This document shows positions 19,737 to 30,708 of a stretch of 64,000 nucleotides of DNA, piece after piece. The translations under genes and the position numbers were made by a program. The DNA comes from Paralithodes platypus (Eukaryota; Arthropoda; Malacostraca; Decapoda; Lithodidae), in NCBI GenBank assembly GCA_032716605.1, contig CM064503.1, forward strand, positions 799,902 through 863,901, in the 5' to 3' direction. Numbering within the stretch: position 1 is the first letter of the stretch; each line of letters begins with the position of its first letter. The notes beneath the pieces were generated by a model, which saw nothing but the letters and a program-made list of their open reading frames with translations, searched no databases and was not told the origin of the DNA.

Positions 19737-20918
19737 CTGAACCATGAGCTCCAATTTATCCTGGTACTTCAGAACTTGGTTATTCATGTCCTGCTCCTGT
19801 TTCTCCAAAGCCAGCGATATCTTCTCCTGAGTGAGCTGCTCCTGGTGAATGTGCAAAGTCCTCATCTGTGCCGTGAGAATGTTGGACATGGCCGCCCCGT
19901 ACCGCTCGCTGGCACTGGTGTTGAGAGCCGAGGTTGAGGTACGGTTGAGGATTGAGGTTGAACTATGGTCGAGAAGGGAGTGCTGGTGTATGCTTGTATC
20001 AAGTTCTTGTGAGGGGTGGTTGAATGTTTTACTGGCTCGTACTGTGGAGTCGTTGTGAAGCGAGCATTGGTGGGCACATGAATTTAGATCTTGTGAGGAA
20101 TGGTTGCACACTCTACTGCCTATTCTTTTTGTGTCATGAACGCAGGGTTCTATGTGGTGACGGCATGTTAGCTCCTTACACTGTTCACAACGTTTGCTGT
20201 CTAGCATAGTTCTAGCTTGATATACACCTTTCCTTTGTTCTTCCTCACAATTCAATTTAACTTTACCCTCATACCCATCAATAGAGTTTACTAATGTGTA
20301 AAGGCGCTCACGTACTTTATTTTTTAATTTGGGGCTAACAGGTATATCAAAAAGATTTTTAGTAACCCCTTTAAAATCACTTCCATAGTATTCTTGTGGG
20401 GTCCCAGAAAACGATTGGCTTTGCCTAATTTTTGGCATTGTTGGTGATTTATTGACATGTTGAATTGTGGCAGGGGATTTTAAGGAAGACTCAGAAGTGG
20501 CCCCTATTCTAGTTTCATACAGATTTGTGTAATTGTTATCGTCTTCATCCTCAGAGCTCAGAGCATCAACCTTGTGCCCTGTTAGATCTTCATCAATCGA
20601 GGACAACAGAGGATCATCAAGAATATCCTGACTGGCTAGAATAACAGAAGCTGATGAAACGCCGGCGTTCTTTTTAGGTGTGGAAGTGACATACCCAGAT
20701 TGTTTGCCCTCCTGGTTTGGCTGGTGTATAGGACCTGACAGACTTTCTGTCTGGCCTGACGAGTTAGAAAGGACACCAGAGTCAGATATCACACTCCCTT
20801 GCTGTGGCCCTGCTGTGTCAGGAGAACCAAGGGAAGGAGCAGAATCTACCACTCCACTCTCTTTGTCATGACTATTGACATTCATTTCTGATTGTACTGG
20901 TACTGTACTCGTTTTCAT
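19737..20918 (-). CDS. Unidentified coiled-coil protein gene, first coding exon
   Basis: 394 codons on the minus strand, ending in phase 0 at donor GTATTT (19736-19731). Start choice: the ATG at 20918-20916 (MKTSTVPVQSEM) is the first in frame, with G at -3. An in-frame TGA lies 21 nt upstream, and the exon's 5' part up to acceptor CTTTCCAG above 20996 has stops, so it is 5' UTR. Residues 1-160 are Ser/Gln/Asp-rich and disordered. A conserved-looking block follows (GVTKNLFDIPVSPKLKNKV, RERLYTLVNSIDGYEGKV). Next is a Cys/His cluster (SKRCEQCKELTCRHHIEPC), then a Ser/His/Asn-rich stretch, and from about residue 345 a coiled coil (AMSNILTAQMRTLHIHQEQL to QDKLELMVQ). Not recognised; the layout recalls centrosomal scaffolds, without a family assignment. 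Confidence 0.75.
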
Positions 20919-20996
20919 TCCATATGCTTTCACAAATTCACTTCATTCTTCTTTAAATTCTTTACAGGGAAAAAACAGCTTGTCTTACTGCTTCAC
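20919..20996 (-). other. 5' UTR part of the first coding exon
   Basis: It lies between acceptor CTTATCTTTCCAG (AG at 20998-20997) and the chosen ATG. It contains an upstream AUG mini-frame (ATG AAG TGA) 16 nt before the start, which could dampen translation. A further non-coding first exon must lie upstream (to the right); not located. Confidence 0.5.
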
Positions 20997-21198
20997 CTGG
21001 AAAGATAAGTAATATAAAATTAATCCCTATGGCTAGCTAGAGTAAACAAACTAAAGTCAATGGTTAAACAAGTATTTTGCCTCTCACTACGGATAATATA
21101 AAGTTTAGGTAATTCAATTCAGGTAAGTAAAGCCATGTAATATATGTAATGACAATTCAGTAGGTAACACAAAAATCGATGGGACTCAGGCCTTTGAG

Positions 21199-21233
<35 letters not shown>

Positions 21234-21435
21234 TTTACATTCAAATTTTGAATATCAAACATTGAGCAAATGTTAGTACCATTTTTGACATTAAAGTACC
21301 AGTACCTTTTTTTACATTTGAATTTCAAATATAAAACATCAAATATCAAGCCATTGTCAGTACAGGTACAGTATATACCTTTTTTGACATTCATATTTTT
21401 AATATCAAACGTCGAACATCAAGCTGTTGTCTGCC
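21199..21435. repeat. A-run followed by decayed tandem repeat
   Basis: 32 As at 21199-21230, then three imperfect copies of a 60-100 bp unit characterised by 'tttttgacatt', 'aatatcaaac(a/g)t' and 'gagca/caagc.ttgtcagta'. Non-coding. Confidence 0.6.
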
Positions 21436-21539
21436 AGCTCAGAAGATAAGGTCTTGCCGGTAAAAATCTTGTTGACTTTAGCCAGTTTTAGAGGTGCTAA
21501 ACTGCTATATTTGTTTATTTTACCCAAAATAAAATGGTG

Positions 21540-21645
21540 TTTCTGTATATTTTCTAAAAGAATAATATGGTAAAACGGTAAGAGTTGTGTTAGCGGGTAT
21601 ACCGTCCGCTTTGTCTACATAATCGTACGCTCACAGTTACATTGC
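21540..21645 (-). repeat. Repeat family W fragment
   Basis: It is the inverse of 25350-25440 ('gcgactatgtaaacaaagcagacggtac'), so the LINE H cluster between them is flanked by the same repeat in inverted orientation. Non-coding. Confidence 0.5.
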
Positions 21646-22082
21646 TAGAAAAAGAAGGGCTATAGAAAAAATTAACAGAAGTAAGTCCCCGGGACCGGAT
21701 GGGATACATCCAAGAATCATAAAGGAAGGAGGTGAAATGTTAGTAGAGCCATTAAAAATGTTATTTGAGGTATCTTTTAATACAGGACAAATCCCAATGG
21801 ACTGGAGAGAGGCGAACATAACAGCTATTTTTAAGAAGGGAAAGAAATATGACCCAGGAAATTATAGACCAGTCAGTTTGACAAGTGTTGTGTGTAAACT
21901 AATGGAAACGGAATTAGAGAAGGAATAATGGAGCATATGAAATCAAACCAACTTTTCAGTGGGAGACAGTTCGGATTCTTGCCGGGGAGGTCGACAGTAC
22001 TACAGCTAATTAAGGTGGTAGATGATTAGATGCAAATTCTGGAGGATGGTGATGTTATAGATGTGGTATATTCTTACAGTTT

Positions 22083-22451
22083 CTTACAGTAGATCCTCTG
22101 GAAAAAGGCAAACTAGGCCTGTATATCCAGCTCAGTACCAGTACTTGTACTGCTGCGGTCGTTCACGGTGTTGGCGGCGGCGGTAACAGACGCAACATTT
22201 TTACTATTCTGTATTTTTGTTTTATAATCAAACTTCAAATCTTGTCTTCCCTATGCTTTATCAAGATTACTTTCAAACTCCCTTATTGATTCGGAATCGA
22301 CTACATACTGGGGCAGTGCGTTCCACTCATTTACCACTCTATCACAAAATGAGTTCTTTGCCTTCTCAAGCCTATTTCTTTCTTTGTAAATTTTCTTAGA
22401 GTGTCCTCTCGTTCTTGTTCCCTCCCGCATCAAGAAGATACCTTCACACGA
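22083..22451 (-). mobile_element. LINE H 3' end inserted in reverse in LINE H copy I
   Basis: The minus strand encodes EGIFLMREGTRTRGHSKKI, NSFCDRVVNEWNALPQYVV, FESNLDKA and the 3' UTR, ending in tandem 'tgtaagaaac' units. On either side copy I reads ...GDVIDVVY | DFMKAFDKVP, so this is a later insertion into a pre-existing family member. Confidence 0.8.
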
Positions 22452-22942
22452 TTTTATGAAGGCCTTCGATAAGGTCCCACATAAAAGGTTAATAGAGAAA
22501 GTTAGAAGCAATAATATAGGAGAGAAATGTGTGAAATGGATAGAAGCCTTCCTGAAAGATCGGAGGCAGAGGGTACTGGTGAATGGAATAGGCTCGGGGT
22601 GGAGGGAAATTACAAGTGGGGTACCTCAGGGATCTGTGTTGGGACCACTACTGTTGGTTATATTTATCAACGACTTACCTGAAGTTATAACTAATGGAAG
22701 TGAGATATACCTGTATGCGGATGACACTAAGCTGTATAGAAGAGTGAGGAGTAAGGAAGATGTGGGTTTGCTTCAAGGAGATGTGGAGGGCATGAAGGGA
22801 TGGTCTGAGCATTGGTTAATACCTTTTCATCCGAAAAAATGCAAGTACATGCGGATTGGGACAAGCAAGATAGACAAGGTAGGATACAGTATGTTTGAAG
22901 CGATGGAGGAAGTAAATGCAGAAAAGGATATAGGAGTAGTGA

Positions 22943-23227
22943 TTGTGTGGGGATCGGTTTTTACACCATACCCGAAAGAGGATTTATGGAGCTCCGATCT
23001 TACTCTCAACCATCTGAACAATTTAACCAGCACACCTAAACTTCGTTAAATGCGGAAATAGCCTCACGAAAATATCATGCCCTGGTGGGGGCACGAACTC
23101 TCGACCCTTGGGTGTGAGGCAGGCACCTTACCAGTTAGACCAATAGAGATATCCCACTTGGCCTGTTCGGCTCAGGGTATTTCCGCATCCGAGGTCTGTT
23201 TAGGCTAACCTATTTTCACTGACTTTA
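22943..23227 (-). mobile_element. tRNA-Val-like SINE inside LINE H copy I
   Basis: The minus strand has an A-box-like TGGTCTAACTGG, an anticodon-arm-like TGCCTCACACCCA (anticodon CAC, Val) and a B-box-like GAGTTCGTGCCC. Compared with copy II, about 285 bp are added between GVVID and NKLNF. The outer parts carry 'ggaaata' and 'tatttcc', inverted. Confidence 0.65.
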
Positions 23228-23950
23228 CAATAGACAATAAGTTAAATTTCTCAGAACATTTAGCGGAAAAGATAAACAAAGCCAATAGAATTGTAGGGCT
23301 GATAAGGAGGACATTTCTGTCACTTGACAAAGAAATATTCAGGAATCTCTACACAGCGCTGGTTAGGCCGCACCTGGAATATGCGAACCAGGTGTGGGCT
23401 CCATATATGGTAAAGGATATAGAAGCAGTGGAGAAAGTGCAGAGGAGAGCTAGCAAGCTAGTACCAACGTTGAAGAACGCGGGCTATGAGCAGAGGTTGA
23501 GGACACTGGGGCTTCCCACACTGGCATATAGGAGAAAGAGAGGGGATATGATAGAGACTTTTAAGATAGTGTCAGGAATGTATGATGAGGATGTGTGTGA
23601 AGGTATCTTCTTGATGCGGGAGGGAACAAGAACGAGAGGACATTCTAAGAAAATTTACAAAGAAAGAAATAGATTTGAAAAGGCAAAGAACTCATTTTGT
23701 GATAGAGTGGTAAATGAGTGGAACGCACTGCCCCAGTATGTAGTCGATTCCGAATCAATAAGGAAGTTTGAAAGTAATCTTGATAAAGCATGGGGAAGAC
23801 AAGATTTGAAGTTTGATTATAAAGCAAAAATACAGAATAGTAAAAATGTTGTGTCTGCTACCGCCACCGTGAACGACCGCAGCAGAGCAAGTACTGGCAC
23901 TGAGCTGGATACACAGGCCTAGTTTGCCTTTTTCCAGAGATCTACTGCAA

Positions 23951-25090
23951 GAAAGATCGGAGACAGAGGGTATTGGTGAATGGAATAGGCTCGGGGTGGA
24001 GGGAAATTACAAGTGGGGTACCTCAGGGATCTGTGTTGGGACCATTGCTGTTCGTTATATTTATCAACGACTTGCCTGAAGTTATAACTAATGGAAGTGA
24101 GGTATACCTGTATGCGGATGACACTAAACTGTATAGAAGAGTGAGGAGTAAGGAAGATATGGGTTTGCTTCAAGGAGATGTGGAGGGCATGAAGGGATGG
24201 TCTGAGCATTGGTTAATGCCTTTTCATCCAAAAAAATGCAAGTACATGCGGATTGGGACCAGCAAGATAGACAAGGTAGGATACAGTATGTATGAAGCGA
24301 TGGAGGAAGTGAGTGCAGAAAAGGATATAGGAGTAGTGATAGATAATAAGTTAAATTTCTCAGAACATTTAGCGGAAAAGATAAACAAAGCCAATAGAAT
24401 TGTAGGGCTGATAAGGAGGACATTTGTGTCACTTGACGAAGAAATCTTCAGGAATCTATATACAGCGCTGGTTAGGCCACACCTGGAATATGCAAACCAG
24501 GTGTGGGCTCCATATATGGTAAAGGATATAGAAGCAGTGGAGAAAGTGCAGAGAAGAGCTAGCAAGCTGGTACCAACGTTGAAGAACGCGGGCTATGAGC
24601 AGAGGTTGAGGACACTGGGACTTCCGACACTGGCATATAGGAGAAAGAGAGGGGATATGATAGAGACTTTTAAGATAGTGTCAGGAAAGTACGATGAGGA
24701 TGTGTGTGAAGGTATCTTCTTGATGCGGGAGGGAACAAGAACGAGAGGACACTCTAAGAAAATTTACAAAGAAAGAAATAGGCTTGAGAAGGCGAAGAAC
24801 TCATTTTGTGATAGAGTGGTAAATGAGTGGAACGCACTGCCCCAGTATGTAGTCGATTCCGAATCAATAAGGGAGTTTGAAAGTAATCTTGATAAAGCAT
24901 GGGGAAGACAAGATTTGAAGTTTGATTATAAAACAAAAATACAGAATAGTAAAAATGTTGCGTCTGCTACCGCCGCCGCCAACACCGTGAACGACCGCAG
25001 CAGTGCAAGCACTGGTACTGAGCTGGATACACAGGCATAGTTTGCCTTTTTCCAGAGGATCTACTGTAAGAAAACTGTAAGAAGAAACTG
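23951..25090 (+). mobile_element. LINE H, copy II, young 5'-truncated insertion
   Basis: It starts directly at the 3' tip of copy I with RT sequence and shows no stop from 23973 to 25040. The 3' end has 'tttgcctttttccagaggat' and tandem 'ctgtaagaa' repeats. Nucleotide identity with copy I is very high over their overlap, implying recent activity. Confidence 0.85.
23973..25040 (+). CDS. LINE H reverse transcriptase, truncated but open (355 codons)
   Basis: The frame is open through VNGIGSGWREITSGVPQGS, VLGPLLFVIFINDLPEV, the catalytic LYADDTKLYRRV, thumb KINKANRIVGLIRRTF, LVRPHLEYANQVWAPYMVKD, RRASKLVPTLKNAG, MREGTRTRGHSKK and the natural stop after TGTELDTQA. The listed start is arbitrary, because the 5' half (endonuclease and RT fingers) is absent. 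It cannot act alone, but its openness shows a recent insertion. Confidence 0.7.
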   Translation: MVNGIGSGWREITSGVPQGSVLGPLLFVIFINDLPEVITNGSEVYLYADDTKLYRRVRSKEDMGLLQGDVEGMKGWSEHWLMPFHPKKCKYMRIGTSKIDKVGYSMYEAMEEVSAEKDIGVVIDNKLNFSEHLAEKINKANRIVGLIRRTFVSLDEEIFRNLYTALVRPHLEYANQVWAPYMVKDIEAVEKVQRRASKLVPTLKNAGYEQRLRTLGLPTLAYRRKRGDMIETFKIVSGKYDEDVCEGIFLMREGTRTRGHSKKIYKERNRLEKAKNSFCDRVVNEWNALPQYVVDSESIREFESNLDKAWGRQDLKFDYKTKIQNSKNVASATAAANTVNDRSSASTGTELDTQA

Positions 25091-25154
25091 TAAGTCTAAT
25101 TTGACTGACGCTATTTGAGTGCTGGTAATACTGTATATATGATGAAGACAATAT

Positions 25155-25440
25155 GTCATGGGGGGTTGAGGAGGGCTAAGTGCCCCTCAACCCTTTATTG
25201 CATACAACGGCCGGTAACAAAACAATTTACCCAACACCTGACCGTGGGATACAATAATGGGTTGAGGGGGCTTTGCCCCCCTCACCCCCCATGACTTCTT
25301 GTCATCATGTATATTACCAGCAGGGGCAAATAACAGTAGTCAAATTAGATGCGAATGTAACTGCGAGCGTGCGACTATGTAAACAAAGCAGACGGTACGC
25401 CTGCTAATACAATTCTTACCGTACCGTAAAACCTATAAAT
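25155..25440 (+). repeat. Repeat family W with G/C hairpin
   Basis: It contains a strong hairpin 'gttgagggggctttgccccc' and then 'ttaccagcaggggcaaata' and 'gcgactatgtaaacaaagc'. Related copies lie at 28829-29060 and 29085-29490. Non-coding. Confidence 0.55.
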
Positions 25441-26969
25441 CAGAAAAATACGGCCCCATTAGCCTACTCCGAGAATATTAAAAAATAAACACAAGTGGGG
25501 AGGGCTTTGAAGCTCAGAGAAAATGAGGGGTTAAGGAGTTTAACGCCTTACGAGCGGGCCCGTCAGTAACTTCTACTACCCGCCAAGCAGGTAGTTTTAC
25601 CCTAAACGACCTTGTTTCCGTCTTCTTTTTCGTGCATAAACAAGAGCCAGAGCGTAATACAATTATGTATCCCTGAAAGGGCGATAATTGAGCTTTCCAA
25701 TGACACCAGAACCATCCTTCTACGACCACGCGTTCTCTTGCAACGATCGTGCAAGACGAAGGAAAAATCCCTAAAATACGGTAATTTCCTTACATAATTC
25801 CCTGTGTAGCGAGGTAGTGAGTGTGGATGTGTGTGGAGGGGACGGCAGTTGCCACGCGGGACCCGTGCCGAACGGTCAGAGCCTACCTACGCTCCTTCCA
25901 CCGCTCGTCTCTCTCTCAGAGCCAATTATTGCTCAAAATTGCACACCGCCTTAAGTCGGTCCCCGCCACATAGTCCTTTCTTCTCTAGACCGACTTAAGT
26001 CCGGTCCCGCCAAAGAGGGGTTAATGAATGAATAACCTATGGGTAAAAAACCATTGTCCCCATATTTAATAGTACATAGCCTAAATAGGGCCTACGGAAA
26101 CTTGAGCCAAGTTTTGTACCTACGAGATTTAATAAAGACATAAAATACGATAAATGCGGGTCAATCCACACTCGAACGTCACCTGTTCCTCAGGGTAAAC
26201 ACATGACTGCAGGCGGACCGCTAGATATACGGTACCTAAAACTACCCCACAATAACGTAGGCGAATTTCCAATTGATTTACCAGTACACAAAAGTAAGCA
26301 AATCGCACAAAATCAAGGCAACATCTGGCTGGGGTTTTCGTATATTTCAAGGGGGCCTAATTAGGGATCCCGTGGATTGAGGGGGGGTTCTGCAGAATTC
26401 TGCCCCTCGGGGGGCCCCCCCCCCCCCTCACCCTGACCTGACAGCATCCCAGGACTTATTGTGCTCATCATCTAGGGTTGTGCGGGGTCAAATGGGCCAT
26501 TTGATCGATTTTTTCAATTTTTATTATTTTTGTCCAATTTAAAATGTTCTAAATTTGAAAGTTAATATCTCATTTGAAAGCTGTTTTAATGTAGATTCTT
26601 ACTATATAAACTAAATTTATATGAAACATAACAATAATGATGCTAAAGTTGAAAACAAAATGCAAAACATTTAAATATGAAAATGTCACCTTCAAAAACT
26701 TTGGTGTAACTCAAAAAACAAATAAGCTTTTTTTTTTTTAAACCAGTGTGTATCTAATTAATTGGTGGTAGTTTCGGTAAAAAGTACCGGTACCAAAATA
26801 ACAAAACCAGGGGCAGAGGGCCGCTCTCGGGCAGCATGAATGCATGATAGTGGCGAATTTATCACCGTGGACTTGCCTCAGAAGTCTACCCTTAACGGAA
26901 TACAGGTTTCATAACGGAACGGAAACAACCAGGCACAAAATAATCACCCAGACAACAGCCGTCCAACCT
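25441..26969. other. Non-coding stretch, no gene seen
   Basis: It contains a paired 'ttaagtcggtccccgcca' / 'cttaagtccggtcccgcca' repeat near 25950-26025, a C/G-rich low-complexity spot at 26390-26430, and an AT-rich block at 26500-26760. The short frames present lack domain or splice support. Confidence 0.45.
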
Positions 26970-27420
26970 AGAGATCCTATGAAGAAAGACTGAGGAAGCT
27001 AGATCTACCCACACTGGCATACAGGAGATCCCGGGGCGACCAAATTGAAACTTACAAGATCATCACCAGTAAATACGACAGTGAGTGCACCGAGGGTCTC
27101 TTTGAAGTTTGAACTGAGGGTGGATAACACTATACGGGGGAACACAAAGAAAATTACAAAACAAGAGCTAGGCTGGATCTGCGAAAGTTTTCGTTTCCCA
27201 ATCGTGTTGTTAACAACTGGAATGAGTTGCCAGAGTGGGTGGTCTAGGAGGGCTCTAGGCTAGACAAAAATCAGGACCAGAAATATTATTAAAGCAAAAA
27301 TTAACACCACACGCAGCCAACAAACAATTAGTGTTCTGGCTGCCATACTGGAGCTACAGGCCCCCTAGGGCCTCTTCCAGGGAATCTACTGTGAGTTACT
27401 GTGAGTGTGAGTTACTAGCC
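26970..27420 (+). mobile_element. CR1/L2-like LINE fragment, C-terminal end
   Basis: With frameshifts allowed it reads YEERLRKLDLPTLAYRRSRG, IETYKIITSKYDSECTEG, FPNRVVNNWNELPEWVV and a tail 'ttccagggaatctactgtga' with TGTGAGT repeats. It is related to LINE H but diverged. Confidence 0.65.
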
Positions 27421-28828
27421 TATAGGATCTCTATCCGGACAATATAAAGTTTATGTACCCGGTAATTAATTTCAAACATCGATTTTATCGTGGCCTATAG
27501 GTTTCTTATACTGTACCATGTATTTCATTCCTATATGTGTCTAAAACTCTAAATGTGCATAAAAATGTATTACTAATCCTGAAAAAAAAAAAAAAAATCC
27601 TCTACAGTATATCGCCTACCTCGCAAGAGGCGGGTCGGTTTGTTTACATTCGCTGCGAGTGTAGCCTCGGCGACTCGCGTTGGGGTCCAGGGAAAATGAG
27701 GTTTGTGGACCCTACCGTTGAAATATATGAGGATTTTAACCCGGGAACGGCGAGAAAGCTCTTAAGAGACTTTACTGGGCGACGGCGGCAAAGCTCTTAA
27801 GAGGGAAGGCCTAAACAAAACATTTTAAAAGGCCCCAGTAACACTTAAAACATTTTTTTTCTTTCCATACCTCATATCACTCTTCCACATCCCCCCCCCC
27901 CCCCCTTAAATTATCACCTATTTTCCGTTATTCCCTAATTCATTGGTATATTTTTGTGCTAACATTAGCAAGCTGGTTGGAGGCTGTGGTTATGTGCCTA
28001 GCGAGTGTGCTGGAAGAGGTAGACTGTGGGGTGGGACTCTCAGTCAAGCTCCAGAGCTCGCGAGGGGAGGGGTTGCCTCACTGTGCTCCACATTTCATGA
28101 ATGGGCCGTTCCATGTTTATTCGCGATTTTGACCAGAAAAATTATATTCCCACTTGTTTTATTGTTGTTACAGGTTACTATCTTCATAGTGAAGGTAAAA
28201 TAGGTGCATATGAATAAGTAATAACGATATTTATCATAAAATGACGATTATAGGCAGGAATGAAGCCTAATATTGCCGCCCAGAACTGTGGTGTTCACTA
28301 CACACAGCTCGCTTTTTATAGGTTAATAAGTCCTGAGGGGGGGGGGGGGGGGGGGGGGGAGGCTTGGCCTCCCACCATCAACATATTTTTGCATCCCACA
28401 GCAAACGGTTAGCCTAAAGCAAAATAGTTATTTTTCGCTAGTGGGGGGCGTGTTTTTAGATTGTTGCTTAATGGGTAAATATGGGTACGATTTTACTATA
28501 GGCCTAGCCTAGGGACACACATTTGACAGGTACGGTACCACCAAGGATTTAATACATAATTGTTTTCGGTTTCCACGCATCCAACACTAAGCTACACCCT
28601 TTTCTGGTATACGAAACACTAAAAAAACAATGGGAACACTTTAATATTAATAATATTAGACAAAATATAAAGATAACTCTGTGGAAAAGTTGCGTCGGCG
28701 GGAGTAACGTCGATAGTTTCTTTAGCCTACATAGGGTAGCGCTCGAGGTTATAGCCTAGTAGACAGTAGGCCGTAACTTCGCTCATCTAATTTCCCAATA
28801 TTGGCGGTTCAATTAAATTTTTGGCCAC
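27421..28828. other. Non-coding stretch with homopolymer runs
   Basis: A-run at 27582-27597, C-run at 27891-27905 and G-run at 28337-28361. A GC-richer patch at 27610-27800 carries a 34-codon frame starting MRFVDPTVEIYEDFNPG, followed by a doubled 'aaagctcttaagag'. No splice or domain support, so no gene is called. Confidence 0.4.
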
Positions 28829-29490
28829 GGGATACACTGTACCGTATGTGTTGAGGGGAGGCTTTGCCCCCCCCTCACCCCCCCCTAGCCCCTAGACTTA
28901 CTGTCATTGTCGTATACATAATACAGTATAGGCTATTGCCAGCAGGGGGCAAAAACACAACCGCAAACGTAACTAACGTCGAGCATCGGGTCAACAAACC
29001 GATGATTAGAAGAGGCGGTGGGATGGATGTAGCGTCCGGGCGTACGGTCGTCATGTTTACATAGGTCGATCGCTGCGGTTAAGTTCGCGTCTATTTTGAC
29101 GGCGATTTTTTGTTTGGTTATTTGCCTCCTGCTGGCAATATATAGCCTATGATGATGAAAATATGGGGTAGGATGTAGTGAGCGGGCGTACCGCCATCTT
29201 TGTTTACATTACGCATAGTGGCGTCGGACCTTTCCCATCATGTTCCCGTCTATTTTAACCTAACCTAACCTAACCTAACCTAGTATTCATGTAGTAATGA
29301 CAGGGGGCAAATAGCAGAAAATATAGCGTCGAAATAGACGGGAACGTAAGTGCGAGCGCGGCGAGCGCCCTATGTAAACAATGACGACCATACGCCCGAA
29401 CTCTACATCCATCCCAAAATATGTTATAGGGGGGTGAGGGGGGGCAGAGCCCCCCTCAATATATTATTGTATCCAATGGCAGTCAAAATA
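28829..29490. repeat. Repeat family W, clustered copies in both orientations
   Basis: Copies share 'ttgccagcagggggcaaa', 'tatgtttacata/tatgtaaaca', 'cgggcgtac' and hairpins 'gagggggggcagagcccccc'. Short frames over them are not conserved. An interstitial TTAGG block lies within (29256-29283). Confidence 0.55.
29256..29283 (-). repeat. Interstitial telomere-type repeat, (TTAGG)5 on minus strand
   Basis: About five perfect TAACC units. TTAGG is the ancestral arthropod telomere repeat, so this is an interstitial telomeric sequence. Confidence 0.75.
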
Positions 29491-29741
29491 GATGGGAACA
29501 TGAAGTTACATGATAGCAAGGCTGGTAAGCATCCGCAACCTAGGCTTAAATAGTTTCTATTACTACTGTACAGTAATAACAAACCAGAAAAGGGTGTAGG
29601 TTGTTGATCTAACGGTGGAAATCTAAATTAAATCTCCAATAAATATGTGGTGGTAGGCTACCTGGTGGGGAGACATCGGAGTGGAGCGGAGTAACTAGCG
29701 GAGTGCCTCAAGGCTCCGTTCTTGGCCCCCTTCTAATTGTA

Positions 29742-30708
29742 ATACTTAGATACTTAGATACTTTGTTGTATTCCGTCCGTTAGTGACACAGTTGAGCTGG
29801 GGCTCCACTGCAACCAGGCAGCTCCCTTTCTTCCACTCTCCATTCCAGAAGTCGGTTGGAGTTGGCGCTGGGGTATCCTGGTGTTGGTGGCCGGTCCGGT
29901 ATTTTGGCCAGCCACATGTCCAAGTGTTTCTTGAAGGTGTCGAGACACCCCGGTCATGTTCCTGAGAGGGGCTGGTATACAGTTGAACAGTCTGGTTCCA
30001 TTGTATGCAGAGCTGTGATGGATCAGGGATTTGATTTTTTGCGTTGATCTCGGCGTAGTCCTCACATAGCACAGCCTCCCTCGCCTTTGGTGTTGAGTCT
30101 CTTGGATGTTTGGATTTGGTACCTTTTTTTCCAAAATCTTCCAGACGTAGATGATGATGTATCTCTCCCTACGTCTTTGAAGTGAGTACAGCTGCAGCTC
30201 CTTGAGTCTCTCCCAGTAGTTAAAGTGTTGAAACCCATGGATTTTACTGGTGAATGTCCTCTGGGTGGCTTCAATTTCTGTTATTTCTCCTACTTTTTGG
30301 GGAGACCAGAGCTGAGAGCAGTACTCCAGTCGTGGTAGGACCAGTGACTTCCACAGTGTTAACATACACCTCTCATTTCTTGTGTGAAAGGTTCTCAGGA
30401 TCCAGCCTGCTATTTGTTTTGCTGTTGTTGTGGCTTTGGTAATATGCTGGGAAAAAGTGGCGTCACTGCTCATATTTACTCCCAAGTCCTTCACTGTGTC
30501 CTTGGCAGTAATTTCTTGCTGTCCACTTTTGTAGTTGGTGGCATTTTGTAGTGCTCTCTTGTTCCCGTACCTTAGAAGCTCGAACTTGTCTCCGTTTAGG
30601 GCCATGTTGTTTTCTTCTGACCACTTCATGATTTTGTCCAAGTCTTGTTGTAGTAGCTGTGCATCATGTTGTGAGGTGATTTTCTTCATGAGTCTGGTGT
30701 CGTCTGCA
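29742..30708 (-). mobile_element. CR1/L2-like LINE M inserted in LINE L, opposite strand
   Basis: The minus-strand frame (from about 30715 down to 29754) is open: HADDTRLMKKITSQHDAQLL, MALNGDKFELLRYGNKRAL, KQIAGWILRTFHTRNERCM, PRLEYCSQLWSPQKV, LYSLQRRRERYIIIYVWKI, YNGTRLFNCIPAPLRN and a C-terminal tail. The 3' end carries tandem 'gtatctaagtatctaa' units at 29742-29762. The break in LINE L lies exactly between GPLL and FIND. Confidence 0.8.

Larger units (their letters stand above)
21646..23950 (+). mobile_element. CR1/L2-like LINE H, copy I, interrupted twice
   Basis: 5'-truncated. RT fingers: SPGPDGIHPRIIKEGG, DWREANITAIFKKGKK, NYRPVSLTSVVCKLME. After an inverted insertion (22083-22451) the frame continues DFMKAFDKVPHKRL, SGVPQGSVLGPLL, LYADDTKLYRR. 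After a SINE insertion (22943-23227) it continues NKLNFSEHLAEKINKANRI and VWAPYMVKDIEAVEKVQ to the end at 23922. The 3' tip is 'tttgcctttttccagagatct'. A few stops in the fingers region; otherwise well preserved. Confidence 0.8.

Noticed and set aside
23919..24565. Minus-strand frames opposite LINE H copy II
   Set aside because: They are antisense to an intact, motif-bearing reverse-transcriptase frame.
27537..27800. 87-codon plus frame (contains MRFVDPTVEIYEDFNPG)
   Set aside because: Begins in an A-run, lacks known domains or splice support, and the end duplicates 'aaagctcttaagag'.
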